Counted from the first letter of the stretch, positions 1 to 8,950 are shown. The stretch: 64,000 nt of DNA from Dyadobacter luteus (GCF_003383615.1 NZ_QNUL01000027.1:25361-89360); one strand, 5' to 3'. Translations and numbers: made by a program. The notes: a model not told the origin generated them from the letters alone.

Positions 1-67
1 TCTTCCGTTTTTATTGGGTAATTTTGCACGTTCGTTCGTTATTTGAGAAAATGATGAAAAGATTTCT

Positions 68-1360
68 ATGAAAAATATTTTAGGAGTATATCTGTCTTTT
101 TTTGCGGCTGTTGTGCTTGCAGGCTGTGCATCATCAGGAAAGGTTGCCAAACCTCTGCCCGAGGCTCAGGTATATGCATCTGAACAGGCAGCAACGCCTC
201 CATCCAGTGAAGAACTTTCTCTGGTGTCAATCCAGAGCAAATATCTGATCAAAGACACCACTCAGGTAAAAGTATACTTGTATGTGGATGCCTATCGTGG
301 CAAAAACAGCATCCCGGTCGATGATTTTATAAGAATATATAATCTCAATTATGTCATTTACTCCGACTACGGTGCACGCGACAGGCTGGGATATGGTAAT
401 GTGAAACTTACCAACTCTAATGTAAGTAAGGTTGGTAACAGAATCGTCATCAGCTTCGACGTGAAGAGTCCGAATAAGGACTATGGTGTATTGCTAAGTG
501 AGATCAGCCAGACCGGCACTTTGAAAAAAGTATTAAATGACCTTACTATCCGCTTTAAAAAGCAGTCGACCAGTGAGCTATATGGCGTATATACGGCTGC
601 AAGTTCTGAGCCATTGCAACGCCATTACATCAATTCCAACGAACAGTTTACAATCAAAAGAGCCAACGAGAGTGCTGATCAACTGCATGTGTTTTACTAC
701 AAGCACAGCTTCGATCCGGCAGGTTCTCCTATGAATACTGCCCCTCCGAAGTCGGCAGCAAAATCACTGCAGGTGGACAGTTCGTTTACAATCAGAACAA
801 ACGAACCCATTACGTTTGAAAAGGAGGGTCTTTACAACATATTTTCCGATACTACTCAGTCTGAGGGAATGGGAATCCTGATTGTAAACGAGCGTTTTCC
901 TAAAACTACGCAGCCTGAAATGTTGTTAGGGCCTTTGCTTTACATGAGTACAAATACAGAAATCGCCGATATCAAAAAAGCGGAAGATTTCAAGAAGGCA
1001 CTCGATAAGTACTGGCTTAATCTGATGAACGGCAACGAAGAGCTTGCGCGTCAATCCATCAAATCTTTCTATACGCGTGTGGAGGAAGCAAATACGCTTT
1101 TTACAACGTATAAAGAAGGATGGAAAACCGACAAGGGAATGATTTATATTGTTCTGGGTTCACCGGATAAGGTACAACGCAGCAAAGACCGCGAAGTCTG
1201 GACTTATGAGCGCCGCGGTAATGCACAGAACGTCAATTTTACATTTAACAGAAGAAACAATCAATTTGTGGATGATCACTATGAGCTGGTTCGGTATGCC
1301 GAATATCAGCCAATTTGGTATCCAATGGTAGAAGCATGGAGAAACGGAACTATACGGTAA
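68..1360 (+). CDS. GWxTD domain lipoprotein
   Basis: A secreted lipoprotein of unknown molecular function, belonging to the GWxTD-domain proteins common in Bacteroidota. The N-terminus is a lipoprotein signal peptide with the lipobox LAGC, so Cys20 would be the lipidated residue after cleavage. The family motif is seen near the C-terminus as GWKTD followed by KGMIYIVLGSPDKV. The middle of the protein has no motif I can name, though its alternating hydrophobic pattern suggests beta-rich domains. Its last bases overlap the start of the following rRNA methyltransferase gene, so the two are probably co-transcribed. The start at 68 fits because the signal peptide begins at once. Role in the envelope is inferred from the signal only. 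Confidence 0.85.
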   Translation: MKNILGVYLSFFAAVVLAGCASSGKVAKPLPEAQVYASEQAATPPSSEELSLVSIQSKYLIKDTTQVKVYLYVDAYRGKNSIPVDDFIRIYNLNYVIYSDYGARDRLGYGNVKLTNSNVSKVGNRIVISFDVKSPNKDYGVLLSEISQTGTLKKVLNDLTIRFKKQSTSELYGVYTAASSEPLQRHYINSNEQFTIKRANESADQLHVFYYKHSFDPAGSPMNTAPPKSAAKSLQVDSSFTIRTNEPITFEKEGLYNIFSDTTQSEGMGILIVNERFPKTTQPEMLLGPLLYMSTNTEIADIKKAEDFKKALDKYWLNLMNGNEELARQSIKSFYTRVEEANTLFTTYKEGWKTDKGMIYIVLGSPDKVQRSKDREVWTYERRGNAQNVNFTFNRRNNQFVDDHYELVRYAEYQPIWYPMVEAWRNGTIR

Positions 1361-2103
1361 GAAAACCCGCCCCAAGACCATCCCAGGCGGATATGGTTTT
1401 TGGTACACAGTCGGTACTTGAAACACTTCGCTCAGGAAAGGAGATCGAAAGATTATTTATTCAGAGAGAGCTTGGTATGGCTGAGATTGAAAAACTCGCC
1501 AAAGAACTTGGTATTCCCTATCAGCGCGTTCCGGTTGAAAAACTGAACCGCGTGACACGGAAAAACCACCAGGGGGTGATTGCTTTTGTGTCCCCTATCC
1601 AATATATGCCTTTGCACAATGTGCTTACGCAAGTTTATGAGGATGGTAAAGTTCCATTTTTCCTATTACTGGATAGAATAACAGATGTAAGAAATTTTGG
1701 AGCTATCGCCCGTACTGCTGAGTGTGCAGGTGTACAGGGTATTATCGTGCCAATAAAGGGAGGAGCACAGATTAATGCGGATGCGATGAAAACGTCTTCC
1801 GGAGCTTTGAACTTCCTTCCGATTTGCAGAGAACCGAATCTATATGAGACGTTACTTTACCTTCGCAACAGCGGCTTGCAAATTATAGCTTGTACTGAAA
1901 AAACAGACAAATCTGTTTATGATATTGACTTTTCAGTTCCGACAGTTATCATTATGGGTTCTGAAGAAGATGGTATTTCCAAAGAATTTATACAACTGGC
2001 CGATAGCGGTGCAAGAATTCCTTTGAATGGTAAGGTTGAATCGTTAAACGTTGCAGTTGCCAGCTCAATTATTCTTTATGAAGCTGTGAGGCAGAGGGTT
2101 TAA
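1336..2103 (+). CDS. rlmB: 23S rRNA (guanosine-2'-O-)-methyltransferase RlmB, TrmH/SpoU family
   Basis: A SPOUT-class methyltransferase that uses S-adenosylmethionine to methylate a ribose 2'-OH, most likely G2251 of 23S rRNA. Seen: an N-terminal substrate-binding domain (VFGTQSVLETLRSGKEIERLFIQRE), then the three SPOUT motifs: LLDRITDVRNFGAIARTAE, GSEEDGIS and LNGKVESLNVAVASS. An in-frame TTG lies at 1315, but the ATG at 1336 fits family length better (about 255 aa). Either start overlaps the end of the preceding lipoprotein gene, which suggests translational coupling. RlmB rather than another TrmH enzyme is inferred from the N-terminal domain and overall similarity. Confidence 0.88.
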   Translation: MEKRNYTVRKPAPRPSQADMVFGTQSVLETLRSGKEIERLFIQRELGMAEIEKLAKELGIPYQRVPVEKLNRVTRKNHQGVIAFVSPIQYMPLHNVLTQVYEDGKVPFFLLLDRITDVRNFGAIARTAECAGVQGIIVPIKGGAQINADAMKTSSGALNFLPICREPNLYETLLYLRNSGLQIIACTEKTDKSVYDIDFSVPTVIIMGSEEDGISKEFIQLADSGARIPLNGKVESLNVAVASSIILYEAVRQRV

Positions 2104-2259
2104 AATGAGGAGTTAAGAAGTTAAAGAATGAAAAGGAGTTAAGAGCACAGAGCTTTTAACTCCTTTTTTATTTGAGTACTTTAAATAAAAAAGGAGTTAA
2201 AAACGTAGGACACCTGACGCCTAACTTCCTTAACTCCTTATAACTCTTGTAACTTCTTC
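2104..2259. repeat. GGAGTTAA word repeats in the rlmB/mnmA gap
   Basis: GGAGTTAA occurs at 2109, 2135 and 2193, and its reverse complement TTAACTCC at 2156 and 2230. Two nested or alternative hairpins are possible: 2131-2170, and 2191-2239 with a loop of about 29 bases. The second hairpin lies just after the mnmA stop on the minus strand and may serve as its terminator. Confidence 0.7.
2131..2170 (+). terminator. Intrinsic terminator after rlmB
   Basis: AAAAGGAGTTAA and TTAACTCCTTTTTT form a strong stem followed by a U-run on the plus strand. Because the left arm starts with A residues it may also work in reverse for mnmA. It is built from the word GGAGTTAA, repeated across this gap. Confidence 0.85.
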
Positions 2260-3366
2260 CTAAGCCTGCCTAAAGTTCTTCATAATCCAGCCACCGCCAA
2301 CTACATCGTCTCCTTCATAAAAAACAGCAGCCTGGCCAGGTGCGATGCCATTTACACCGTCATGGAAATGAACTTTCACTTTTCCATCTCCCTCAGGCAG
2401 AAGCGTAGCCGGAGTTCCTTCATGTTTGTAACGTACTTTGGTAACGGTTTCTAATGGCTCTGTAATCCCATCATATTTCTGCCAGTTCAATTTACCCACT
2501 ACCATTCCATCACGGAAAAGGTCAGGCAAATCGCCGAGCACAACTTCATTTGTATCTTTTCTTACTTCTGTCACAAATACCGGACGTCCCAACGCTATCC
2601 CAAGCCCCTTACGCTGCCCGACAGTATAGAATGGATATCCTTCATGTTTCCCTACAACGGTGCCGTCTTCGTATACAAAATTCCCTCCTGCCACTTCCGC
2701 TTCCAATCCGGGAATACGACGTTTCAGGAATCCGCGGTAATCATTATCCGGAACGAAACAGATTTCATAGCTCTCAGCTTTATTTACAAGATCAATAAAA
2801 CCGCGCTGCTTCGCCATTTCACGAATTTCAGTTTTATGCAAATGTCCCAGGGGCAACTTCGTACGGCTCAGACTTTCCTGAGATACGCCCCAAAGCACAT
2901 AACTTTGGTCCTTCCATGCATCAATTCCTTTTGATACATAATGACGTCCGTTATGAATATTCATATTGGCATAGTGCCCCGTAGCGATAAATTCGCAGTC
3001 GAGTCTGTCAGCGCGACGTAACAACGCATCCCACTTGATGTGTGTGTTGCACAAAACGCATGGATTAGGCGTACGGCCTTCCAGATATTCTCCTGTGAAG
3101 TGATCAATTACATAATCCCCGAACTCATTCCGGATATCAAGAATATAGTGAGGAAAACCCAGCTCTACAGCTATACTACGGGCATCATTAATGGAGTCGA
3201 GCGAACAGCAACCGGTTTCTTTTTTGGTGCCACCGCTACTTGCATAGTCCCAGGTTTTCATCGTCATACCGATCACCTCGTAACCTTGCTCATGTAACAT
3301 TACAGCCGCCAGAGAGCTGTCTATGCCGCCACTCATAGCGACCAGTATTCGTCCGTGTTTACTCAT
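2260..3366 (-). CDS. mnmA: tRNA-specific 2-thiouridylase MnmA
   Basis: Cytoplasmic enzyme that adenylates and thiolates uridine 34 of tRNA Lys, Glu and Gln, giving the s2U of mnm5s2U. Seen: the N-terminal PP-loop AMSGGIDSS (about residues 10-18), PNPCVLC with catalytic Cys104, and SYEICFVPD with the second catalytic Cys204, which receives the persulfide sulfur. The C-terminal half has the beta-barrel region with VGQRKGLGIA. The 368-residue length is normal. It is convergent with rlmB and has its own apparent promoter upstream. No motif is missing. Confidence 0.95.
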   Translation of the reverse strand: MSKHGRILVAMSGGIDSSLAAVMLHEQGYEVIGMTMKTWDYASSGGTKKETGCCSLDSINDARSIAVELGFPHYILDIRNEFGDYVIDHFTGEYLEGRTPNPCVLCNTHIKWDALLRRADRLDCEFIATGHYANMNIHNGRHYVSKGIDAWKDQSYVLWGVSQESLSRTKLPLGHLHKTEIREMAKQRGFIDLVNKAESYEICFVPDNDYRGFLKRRIPGLEAEVAGGNFVYEDGTVVGKHEGYPFYTVGQRKGLGIALGRPVFVTEVRKDTNEVVLGDLPDLFRDGMVVGKLNWQKYDGITEPLETVTKVRYKHEGTPATLLPEGDGKVKVHFHDGVNGIAPGQAAVFYEGDDVVGGGWIMKNFRQA

Positions 3367-3450
3367 GGTGAGAATCTGCGAAGGTTGAACGCCTTCCGAT
3401 TTTGTTTAAATTGAAAATTGCTAACGACAAAAATCTGCTGTTAAGTTCCC

Positions 3451-3458
3451 CAAAGGTA
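3451..3458 (-). promoter_or_regulatory. Candidate -7 box for mnmA
   Basis: The minus strand reads TACCTTTG, an exact match to the Bacteroidota -7 consensus TAnnTTTG, about 85 bases before the mnmA start. No TTTG was found at the ideal upstream distance, so this rests on the -7 box alone. Confidence 0.4.
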
Positions 3459-3495
3459 GCGATATTGTACGATAAACCTTAAATCTAAATATCCA

Positions 3496-4539
3496 TCAGG
3501 AAATCACCTGTCTGATTACATTCTTGATATTCAGTTCAATAATATCTGTCATACTTTTGCAGTGATTGTAGTGTGAATCCTGATAATGTTTTGCCAAACC
3601 AGAGCTCAACTGATGAATATTCTCCGGGGTTGAAATATTGTCTTTGATAGAAACATCACGCAATTCTTTAAGCCGATGCCTTTCACTCCGAGCCTGATAC
3701 ATAATCGATGACTGCTCTTCCTGCTGATACTGAAGTACTGTTTTATCTGTCAGGTATTCCATTGCCAACTCAACGTAAGCCCTGTTTTCTTTGAAAAACT
3801 GAGGCATATATACTTTCAGATTTCCTTCATAAAACTGCTGATCAAAATCAATGGCGCGCAGGCGAAATTGAAAATCGTCAAAATCGGGCGTGATCTGCAT
3901 GACAAAATTGTAAGCCCGCATATCTCCCAGAAGTGTGATTTTACAACGTTCATTGAATTTCACAAACTCTTTGGCTATACGGATCGGATTGTAATCAGTA
4001 TGTCCTAAACGTGTTTGCGCAAATACATCTCCTGGTATCCCTGCAATATGTTCCTCCACCAGTGTTTCTCCGTCGACCAGGTAATTCACCTGATTGGGCG
4101 AAAAAATCTCTTCCAGCTCCAGTCCGTAAATGCGCGACGCATCTGCTTTTTTGATATAGAAATAATCGTAAATATCGTTCAGCCTGTTTACGATCTTAAC
4201 CCGAAAAGGGTTCGAATTACCAAACTTGCAGTAATCAATCCTGTCTATATACTTATGCTCAACAATACGCAGATTACCTGACGCCTTCAGCATCGCGTAG
4301 GCCTTTTTTAAACCGTTATGCAGGCGCTCCATTTCGTGAGGCGGATACATTGGGCTTTCCCAAAGCGTATCGTTCCCAAATTTGTCACTCACGGGAAATG
4401 ATTCGTGAAAATAAAGCAGATCGTGGTAACTAACCGGAAGTTTGGCATCCCGCTGATAAAACCGCAAATATCTTCTCAGCTCCGCACTAACCGGATAAAT
4501 CGGCTTCTTTTTAAGAATAGTCACATCTCCCTTTTCCAT
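3496..4539 (-). CDS. Unrecognised protein with kinase-like motif order
   Basis: I do not recognise this 347-residue protein by name. It has no signal peptide or membrane segment, so it is probably cytoplasmic. Several short motifs occur in the order of a protein-kinase or aminoglycoside-phosphotransferase fold: YFYIKK with Lys130/131 and a following acidic stretch (ELEEIF, 141-146), a hinge-like VEEHIAGIPGD (161-171), LGDMRAYNFV (204-213) in which D206 and N211 have the five-residue spacing of HRDxxxxN, and AIDFDQ (230-234) in the DFG place. The usual His before the catalytic Asp is replaced (Leu-Gly-Asp). A Lys/Arg-rich tail follows. It sits alone between mnmA and the molybdenum operon, transcribed away from the latter. 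The kinase reading is inference; a non-catalytic relative is equally possible. Confidence 0.6.
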   Translation of the reverse strand: MEKGDVTILKKKPIYPVSAELRRYLRFYQRDAKLPVSYHDLLYFHESFPVSDKFGNDTLWESPMYPPHEMERLHNGLKKAYAMLKASGNLRIVEHKYIDRIDYCKFGNSNPFRVKIVNRLNDIYDYFYIKKADASRIYGLELEEIFSPNQVNYLVDGETLVEEHIAGIPGDVFAQTRLGHTDYNPIRIAKEFVKFNERCKITLLGDMRAYNFVMQITPDFDDFQFRLRAIDFDQQFYEGNLKVYMPQFFKENRAYVELAMEYLTDKTVLQYQQEEQSSIMYQARSERHRLKELRDVSIKDNISTPENIHQLSSGLAKHYQDSHYNHCKSMTDIIELNIKNVIRQVIS

Positions 4540-4703
4540 ACCTTTTTATTTAACTGCAACGCGCTGCTTTACTTTATAAGGATTACCAAGCTACAAAAAT
4601 TAACGTAATCTGATTAGCTACACGACATGGATAACAAACTTAAACCACAAATAAGCTCCATTTAAAGTTTCACCATGCTAACTTCACAGGAAGAACTGAG
4701 CTT

Positions 4704-5312
4704 ATGAAAACAGAAAGTCATCTTTATGGTTTAGTGGTTGGCGGAGGAGAAAGTCAGCGTATGGGAAAGGATAAAGCTTTTCTGACCTATTACGAAAAAC
4801 CACAGTGTTTTCACCTTACTGATCTTTTAAAGAACGAGCCAGCACTCTGCGAACAGGTATTTATTTCCTGTAACGAGAAACAGCAACACCTCATTCCTGC
4901 CGCATACCAACCTCTTCCTGATAAAACTGCTTATAAAAGTAATGGCCCGATTGCGTCATTACTGACTGCATTTGAAAAATATCCCGGGAACGACTTTCTG
5001 ATCGTTGGCTGCGACTATCCCCTACTTTCAATAAGAGAGCTTCGATCATTCCTGAACACAATCAGGAGAGAAAGCATTGCAGCTACTTTTTATAACAACG
5101 AGAACAAATATGAGCCATTAATAGGATGGTATTCTGCGCAGTGTGCGCCTTTGCTGATGCAATTTTATCGCGAGGGAAACCGTTCTCTTCAGCATTTTCT
5201 AAGGCAAAACAACGCTGAGAAATATGTACCTGAACAGTTAGAAACAATGAAGAGTGCGGATACACCTGAAGATTACGAGCGCATTCTCAGTATTTTACAA
5301 AAACGATTTTGA
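4704..5312 (+). CDS. mobA: MobA-like molybdenum cofactor guanylyltransferase
   Basis: Nucleotidyltransferase that would attach GMP to molybdopterin to make the MGD form of the cofactor, needed by formate-dehydrogenase-type enzymes. The signature is the N-terminal GLVVGGGESQRMGKDKAFLTY (about residues 9-29), matching the LAGGxSxRMGxDK nucleotide loop, followed by a Rossmann-like pattern and FLIVGCDYPLLS, where the metal-binding Asp is expected. At 202 residues it has typical MobA length. It is first in a four-gene operon with one base between its stop and the fdhD start. No other cofactor-synthesis genes (moaA-E, moeA) are in this window, so they must lie elsewhere. Confidence 0.85.
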   Translation: MKTESHLYGLVVGGGESQRMGKDKAFLTYYEKPQCFHLTDLLKNEPALCEQVFISCNEKQQHLIPAAYQPLPDKTAYKSNGPIASLLTAFEKYPGNDFLIVGCDYPLLSIRELRSFLNTIRRESIAATFYNNENKYEPLIGWYSAQCAPLLMQFYREGNRSLQHFLRQNNAEKYVPEQLETMKSADTPEDYERILSILQKRF

Positions 5313-5313
5313 C

Positions 5314-6150
5314 ATGAATCCGGATACAGCCGTAGTTACAAGATCTATCCAGAAATCAACAAGCGAAGGTTTGATATGGCAGGATGATTTTCTGGCAGTG
5401 GAAGAGCCTTTGGAAATCAGTATTTCTTATTTGTCGGACCATAAAAGGATAAAAAAGAATGTATCGGTTACCATGCGCACGCCTTCCCGTGATGAAGAGC
5501 TGGCCCTGGGATTTCTTTTTACCGAAGGAATCATTCGCGATTTCAATCAGATTGAGAAAGTAGTATCAAACGAACTTGATCCTAACAAAGTTACAGTGGT
5601 GCTCAGGGAGGGCTATGTTCCGAATCTTAATACTTCGGAGCGGAACTTCTATACAACTTCCAGTTGCGGCGTTTGTGGAAAAGCCAGCATTGACGCGATA
5701 CATGTTACCTCGTCTTTCCAGCCCTCTTCTCAATTAATGACCGTATCTGATCAGGTATTTCTAAAAATCTTTTCGGAACTGAATAGCAGACAGAATATTT
5801 TTGAGAGTACCGGAGGATTACATGCTTCCTCTCTGTACGATATTAAGGGAAATTTTCAAATGATCTTTGAAGATGTGGGCAGGCACAACGCTCTTGACAA
5901 ACTCATTGGCGCTGCCTTCCGAAGTAATATGTTACCTCTTCAGGGATCGGTTTTATTATTGAGTGGAAGAGCCAGTTTCGAGTTGATACAGAAAGCACAC
6001 ATGGCCGGCATCATGATAGTAGCTGCTATTGGCGCTCCATCGAGCCTTGCAGCAGAACTGGCAGAATCCTCAGGAATAACATTGGTAGGCTTTTTGTCAA
6101 AAGAGAAATTCAACATTTATACAGGTTTCGACCGGATCAGCAAATTATGA
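5314..6150 (+). CDS. fdhD: Formate dehydrogenase accessory sulfurtransferase FdhD
   Basis: FdhD passes sulfur from a cysteine desulfurase to the bis-MGD cofactor, a step needed for activity of FdhF-type enzymes. Seen: the CxxC sulfur-carrier motif SSCGVCGKAS (Cys118, Cys121 when counted from the ATG at 5314), the TRTPSRDEELALGFLFTEGII-like segment (here MRTPSRDEELALGF), and EDVGRHNALDKLIG. The reading frame is open upstream to 5254, but the ATG at 5314 follows the mobA stop directly and gives the family N-terminus. Its stop overlaps the next gene's ATG by four bases (ATGA), so translation is probably coupled. Confidence 0.95.
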   Translation: MNPDTAVVTRSIQKSTSEGLIWQDDFLAVEEPLEISISYLSDHKRIKKNVSVTMRTPSRDEELALGFLFTEGIIRDFNQIEKVVSNELDPNKVTVVLREGYVPNLNTSERNFYTTSSCGVCGKASIDAIHVTSSFQPSSQLMTVSDQVFLKIFSELNSRQNIFESTGGLHASSLYDIKGNFQMIFEDVGRHNALDKLIGAAFRSNMLPLQGSVLLLSGRASFELIQKAHMAGIMIVAAIGAPSSLAAELAESSGITLVGFLSKEKFNIYTGFDRISKL

Positions 6151-6515
6151 AAATCAGGATACAGGGAAATTCAGTCCGATTCAGACTTTCCCGGACAGAG
6201 GTTGAAAAGCTTTGTTCCACAGGACGAATCGAAGATGCGACTTCGTTTGGTACAACCCAATTTGGATATGCTGTCAAAAGCGATGCTACTATTGAGCAGC
6301 TAACCGCCTCTTACACAGAACACCAGATTACGTTATCAGTCCCACAATCCTTCCTGGAAAACTGGCCGGACAATCAGTTGGTTGGATTTGAAGCCAATAT
6401 GCTATTGGACGGAGAAAATACATTGTACCTTCTTATTGAAAAAGACTTTAAGTGTCTGGATAATACGACGGAAGATCAGTCGGACAACTATGAAAATCCC
6501 CTTAAATCCTGCTAA
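6147..6515 (+). CDS. Small conserved protein of the fdhD operon (DUF7009-like)
   Basis: A 122-residue soluble protein without known function. It begins MKIRIQGNSVRFRLSRTEVEKL and has an alternating beta pattern, with a tail rich in acidic and polar residues. I believe it corresponds to the DUF7009 family reported in Bacteroidota, but that is from memory and unverified. The sequence has one Cys near the start (SRTEVEKLCSTG), one in the region KDFKCLDN, and a terminal Cys. It overlaps fdhD by four bases and ends two bases before the oxidoreductase gene, so it belongs to the same transcript. An accessory role for the molybdoenzyme is inferred from this context only. Confidence 0.75.
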   Translation: MKIRIQGNSVRFRLSRTEVEKLCSTGRIEDATSFGTTQFGYAVKSDATIEQLTASYTEHQITLSVPQSFLENWPDNQLVGFEANMLLDGENTLYLLIEKDFKCLDNTTEDQSDNYENPLKSC

Positions 6516-6517
6516 TC

Positions 6518-8842
6518 ATGAGCAAGCAAGAGCAACATCCGAATCCGGAAAACCCCGAAACACTTACGGGACTGCGCAGAACGGAAATCGCCAAAGTGGC
6601 TGCCGGAATACCTGCTGTAGTATCTGCCCTTAAAATGGTTACAGAAGAGGCAGGTTTTAAACGCGGAATGAAAGCCTTGTTGCAGCTCAATCAGAAAGGT
6701 GGTTTTGACTGCCCGAGTTGTGCCTGGCCCGATCCGGACGACGAAAGATCCGGCATTGCAGAATATTGCGAAAATGGCGCTCGTGCCGTTGCAGAAGAAG
6801 CGACGGCTAAAAAACTTACGCCTGATTTCTTCGTAAAAAATTCGGTAGCTCAGCTTGCTGCGCTGTCAGATTACGAATTAGGGAAAACCGGACGGATTGC
6901 CCAGCCAATGTACCTGCCGGAGGGAGCTTTACATTATAAACCCATTTCCTGGAATTCAGCTTTTGAGAAAATAGGATTTGCATTAGGCAGATTGAATACT
7001 CCTGACGAAGCTATTTTTTACACATCCGGGAGGACGAGCAATGAGGCGGCTTTTCTCTACCAGCTATTCGTAAGAGAGTTTGGAACCAACAACCTGCCCG
7101 ACTGCAGTAATATGTGCCACGAAAGTAGCGGTGTTGCGCTGAATGAATCGCTTGGGATTGGCAAAGGCTCCGTCACGCTGGAAGATTTCTATGAAGCTGA
7201 AGCCATCATCATACTCGGTCAGAACCCGGGAACAAATCATCCAAGAATGCTCACTGCTTTACAAAAAGCAAAAGCTAAGGGAGCAACCATCATTTCCATT
7301 AATCCGCTTCCCGAAACAGGGCTGATGGCTTTTAACAATCCGCAAACGGTACAAGGTGTATTAGGATTGAAGCCAAACCTGACAGATATTTTTTTACAGG
7401 TAAAGATCAATGGCGATATGGCAGCATTACAAGCCATTGAAATGATGCTGTTAAAAATGGAAGAACAAGCGCCCGGCTCCGTTCTTGATCATGCCTTTAT
7501 CCGGGAACAAACCCATGGTTATGAGAGTTGGAAAGAAAATTTACAACAGAAAAATCTCCAGGATCTGGCGAAAGCCAGCGGAATAGCGCTCGGACAGCTT
7601 GAAGAAACGGCCCGCATACTGGCACCTAAGAAGAAAATTATTGCCTGCTGGGCGATGGGACTTACACAGCACAAAAATGCGGTCGATACCATCAAGGAAA
7701 TTGTGAATCTGCTTCTGATGAAAGGGAGCATTGGCAAGCCCGGCGCGGGCACCTGTCCGGTACGCGGGCACAGCAATGTGCAGGGTGACCGTACAGTAGG
7801 TATTTACGAAAAACCATCAAAAAGCTTTTTAGATGCTATAGAAAATAACTTCGGCTTCACGCCGCCTGCCAAACATGGCTATGATGTAGTGGAAGCGATT
7901 AAGGCAATGCATGAAGGTAAAGCGCATGTATTTTTCGCCATGGGAGGCAATTTCTTGTCGGCTACACCAGATACATTGCTCACTGCTGAAGCTTTGCAAA
8001 AATGCCGTCTGACTGTGCAGGTTTCGACCAAACTTAACCGCAGTCATCTGATCCATGGAAAGGAAGCAATTATTCTTCCATGTTTTGGCCGCAGCGACAG
8101 AGACGAAACCGGGGGAGCAGAGCAGTTTGTTTCCTGTGAAAACTCAATGGGTGTCGTGCAGTCTTCACACGGTGTTTTAGATCCGGTATCGGAACATCTA
8201 CTGAGCGAACCGGCCATTGTGTGCAAGCTGGCAAAGGCGACTTTAGGTAAAAGAAGTAAGATCGACTGGGATCGTTACTTGCGGGATTATGATGTGATCA
8301 GGGAGGATATAGAACGAACGATTCCCGGGTTCGACAATTATAATGAGCGCGTGCGCAAACCAGGAGGCTTTTATCTGCCGAACTGCAACAGAGAGGGCAA
8401 TTTCAATACACCTTCGCAAAAGGCACATTTTAACATCGCTACAGCTCCGGAAACCGAATTGGAAAAGGATCAGCTTATCATGATGACCATTCGCAGCCAT
8501 GATCAGTTTAACACAACGGTATATGGCCTGAATGACCGGTACAGAGGTATACACAACGAACGCCGTGTGGTGCTGATGAATGCCGGTGATATCAGAGAAA
8601 GAAATCTGAAGGAAGGTGATCTGGTTGATCTGGTTAATGAATTCGGAGGCTCCAAAAGACAAGTCAGTAAGTTCATCGTTCTTGCTTATCCGATCCCTGA
8701 AGGTTGCTGTGCGACCTACTTCCCGGAAGCGAATGTATTGGTACCGTTAGAAAGCGTAGCTGAGAAGAGCAATACACCTACATCCAAGTATGTGGTTATC
8801 ATTGTTAATAAACATGATATTCGGCTGAACCAGCTGAAGTGA
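6518..8842 (+). CDS. FdhF/YdeP family molybdopterin oxidoreductase
   Basis: A 774-residue catalytic subunit of the bis-MGD oxidoreductase superfamily, closest to the YdeP/FdhF-alpha-like branch. Seen: an N-terminal FDCPSCAWPDP with Cys65 and Cys68, the cofactor-domain segment YTSGRTSNEAAFLYQLFVRE, a cysteine cluster DCSNMCHESSG (Cys196, Cys200), LGQNPGTNHPRM, KGSIGKPGAGTCPVRGHSNVQGDRT, and a C-terminal molydopterin-dinucleotide-binding domain starting near LIMMTIRSHDQFNTT. There is no Tat or Sec signal, so it should be cytoplasmic. It is last in the mobA-fdhD operon. No FeS beta subunit or diaphorase subunit is encoded alongside, so the electron partner and true substrate are unknown. Formate is suggested only by fdhD. 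Confidence 0.88.
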   Translation: MSKQEQHPNPENPETLTGLRRTEIAKVAAGIPAVVSALKMVTEEAGFKRGMKALLQLNQKGGFDCPSCAWPDPDDERSGIAEYCENGARAVAEEATAKKLTPDFFVKNSVAQLAALSDYELGKTGRIAQPMYLPEGALHYKPISWNSAFEKIGFALGRLNTPDEAIFYTSGRTSNEAAFLYQLFVREFGTNNLPDCSNMCHESSGVALNESLGIGKGSVTLEDFYEAEAIIILGQNPGTNHPRMLTALQKAKAKGATIISINPLPETGLMAFNNPQTVQGVLGLKPNLTDIFLQVKINGDMAALQAIEMMLLKMEEQAPGSVLDHAFIREQTHGYESWKENLQQKNLQDLAKASGIALGQLEETARILAPKKKIIACWAMGLTQHKNAVDTIKEIVNLLLMKGSIGKPGAGTCPVRGHSNVQGDRTVGIYEKPSKSFLDAIENNFGFTPPAKHGYDVVEAIKAMHEGKAHVFFAMGGNFLSATPDTLLTAEALQKCRLTVQVSTKLNRSHLIHGKEAIILPCFGRSDRDETGGAEQFVSCENSMGVVQSSHGVLDPVSEHLLSEPAIVCKLAKATLGKRSKIDWDRYLRDYDVIREDIERTIPGFDNYNERVRKPGGFYLPNCNREGNFNTPSQKAHFNIATAPETELEKDQLIMMTIRSHDQFNTTVYGLNDRYRGIHNERRVVLMNAGDIRERNLKEGDLVDLVNEFGGSKRQVSKFIVLAYPIPEGCCATYFPEANVLVPLESVAEKSNTPTSKYVVIIVNKHDIRLNQLK

Positions 8843-8950
8843 TGCCGGCTTAACGGAAATTTAATATTTTGTTACCTTATCCGTTCCTTTTCTTTGTACC
8901 GGAAAATAGTCCGAAAGAGGCGCTTTTTGTAAATGTATAATTACCTTGAT

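Noticed and set aside
1315..1335. TTG start for rlmB at 1315
   Set aside because: The ATG at 1336 gives a normal family N-terminus and a shorter overlap with the upstream gene.
8243..8662. 139-codon open frame antisense to the molybdoenzyme gene
   Set aside because: Shadow of a conserved coding sequence; no start context or family features.
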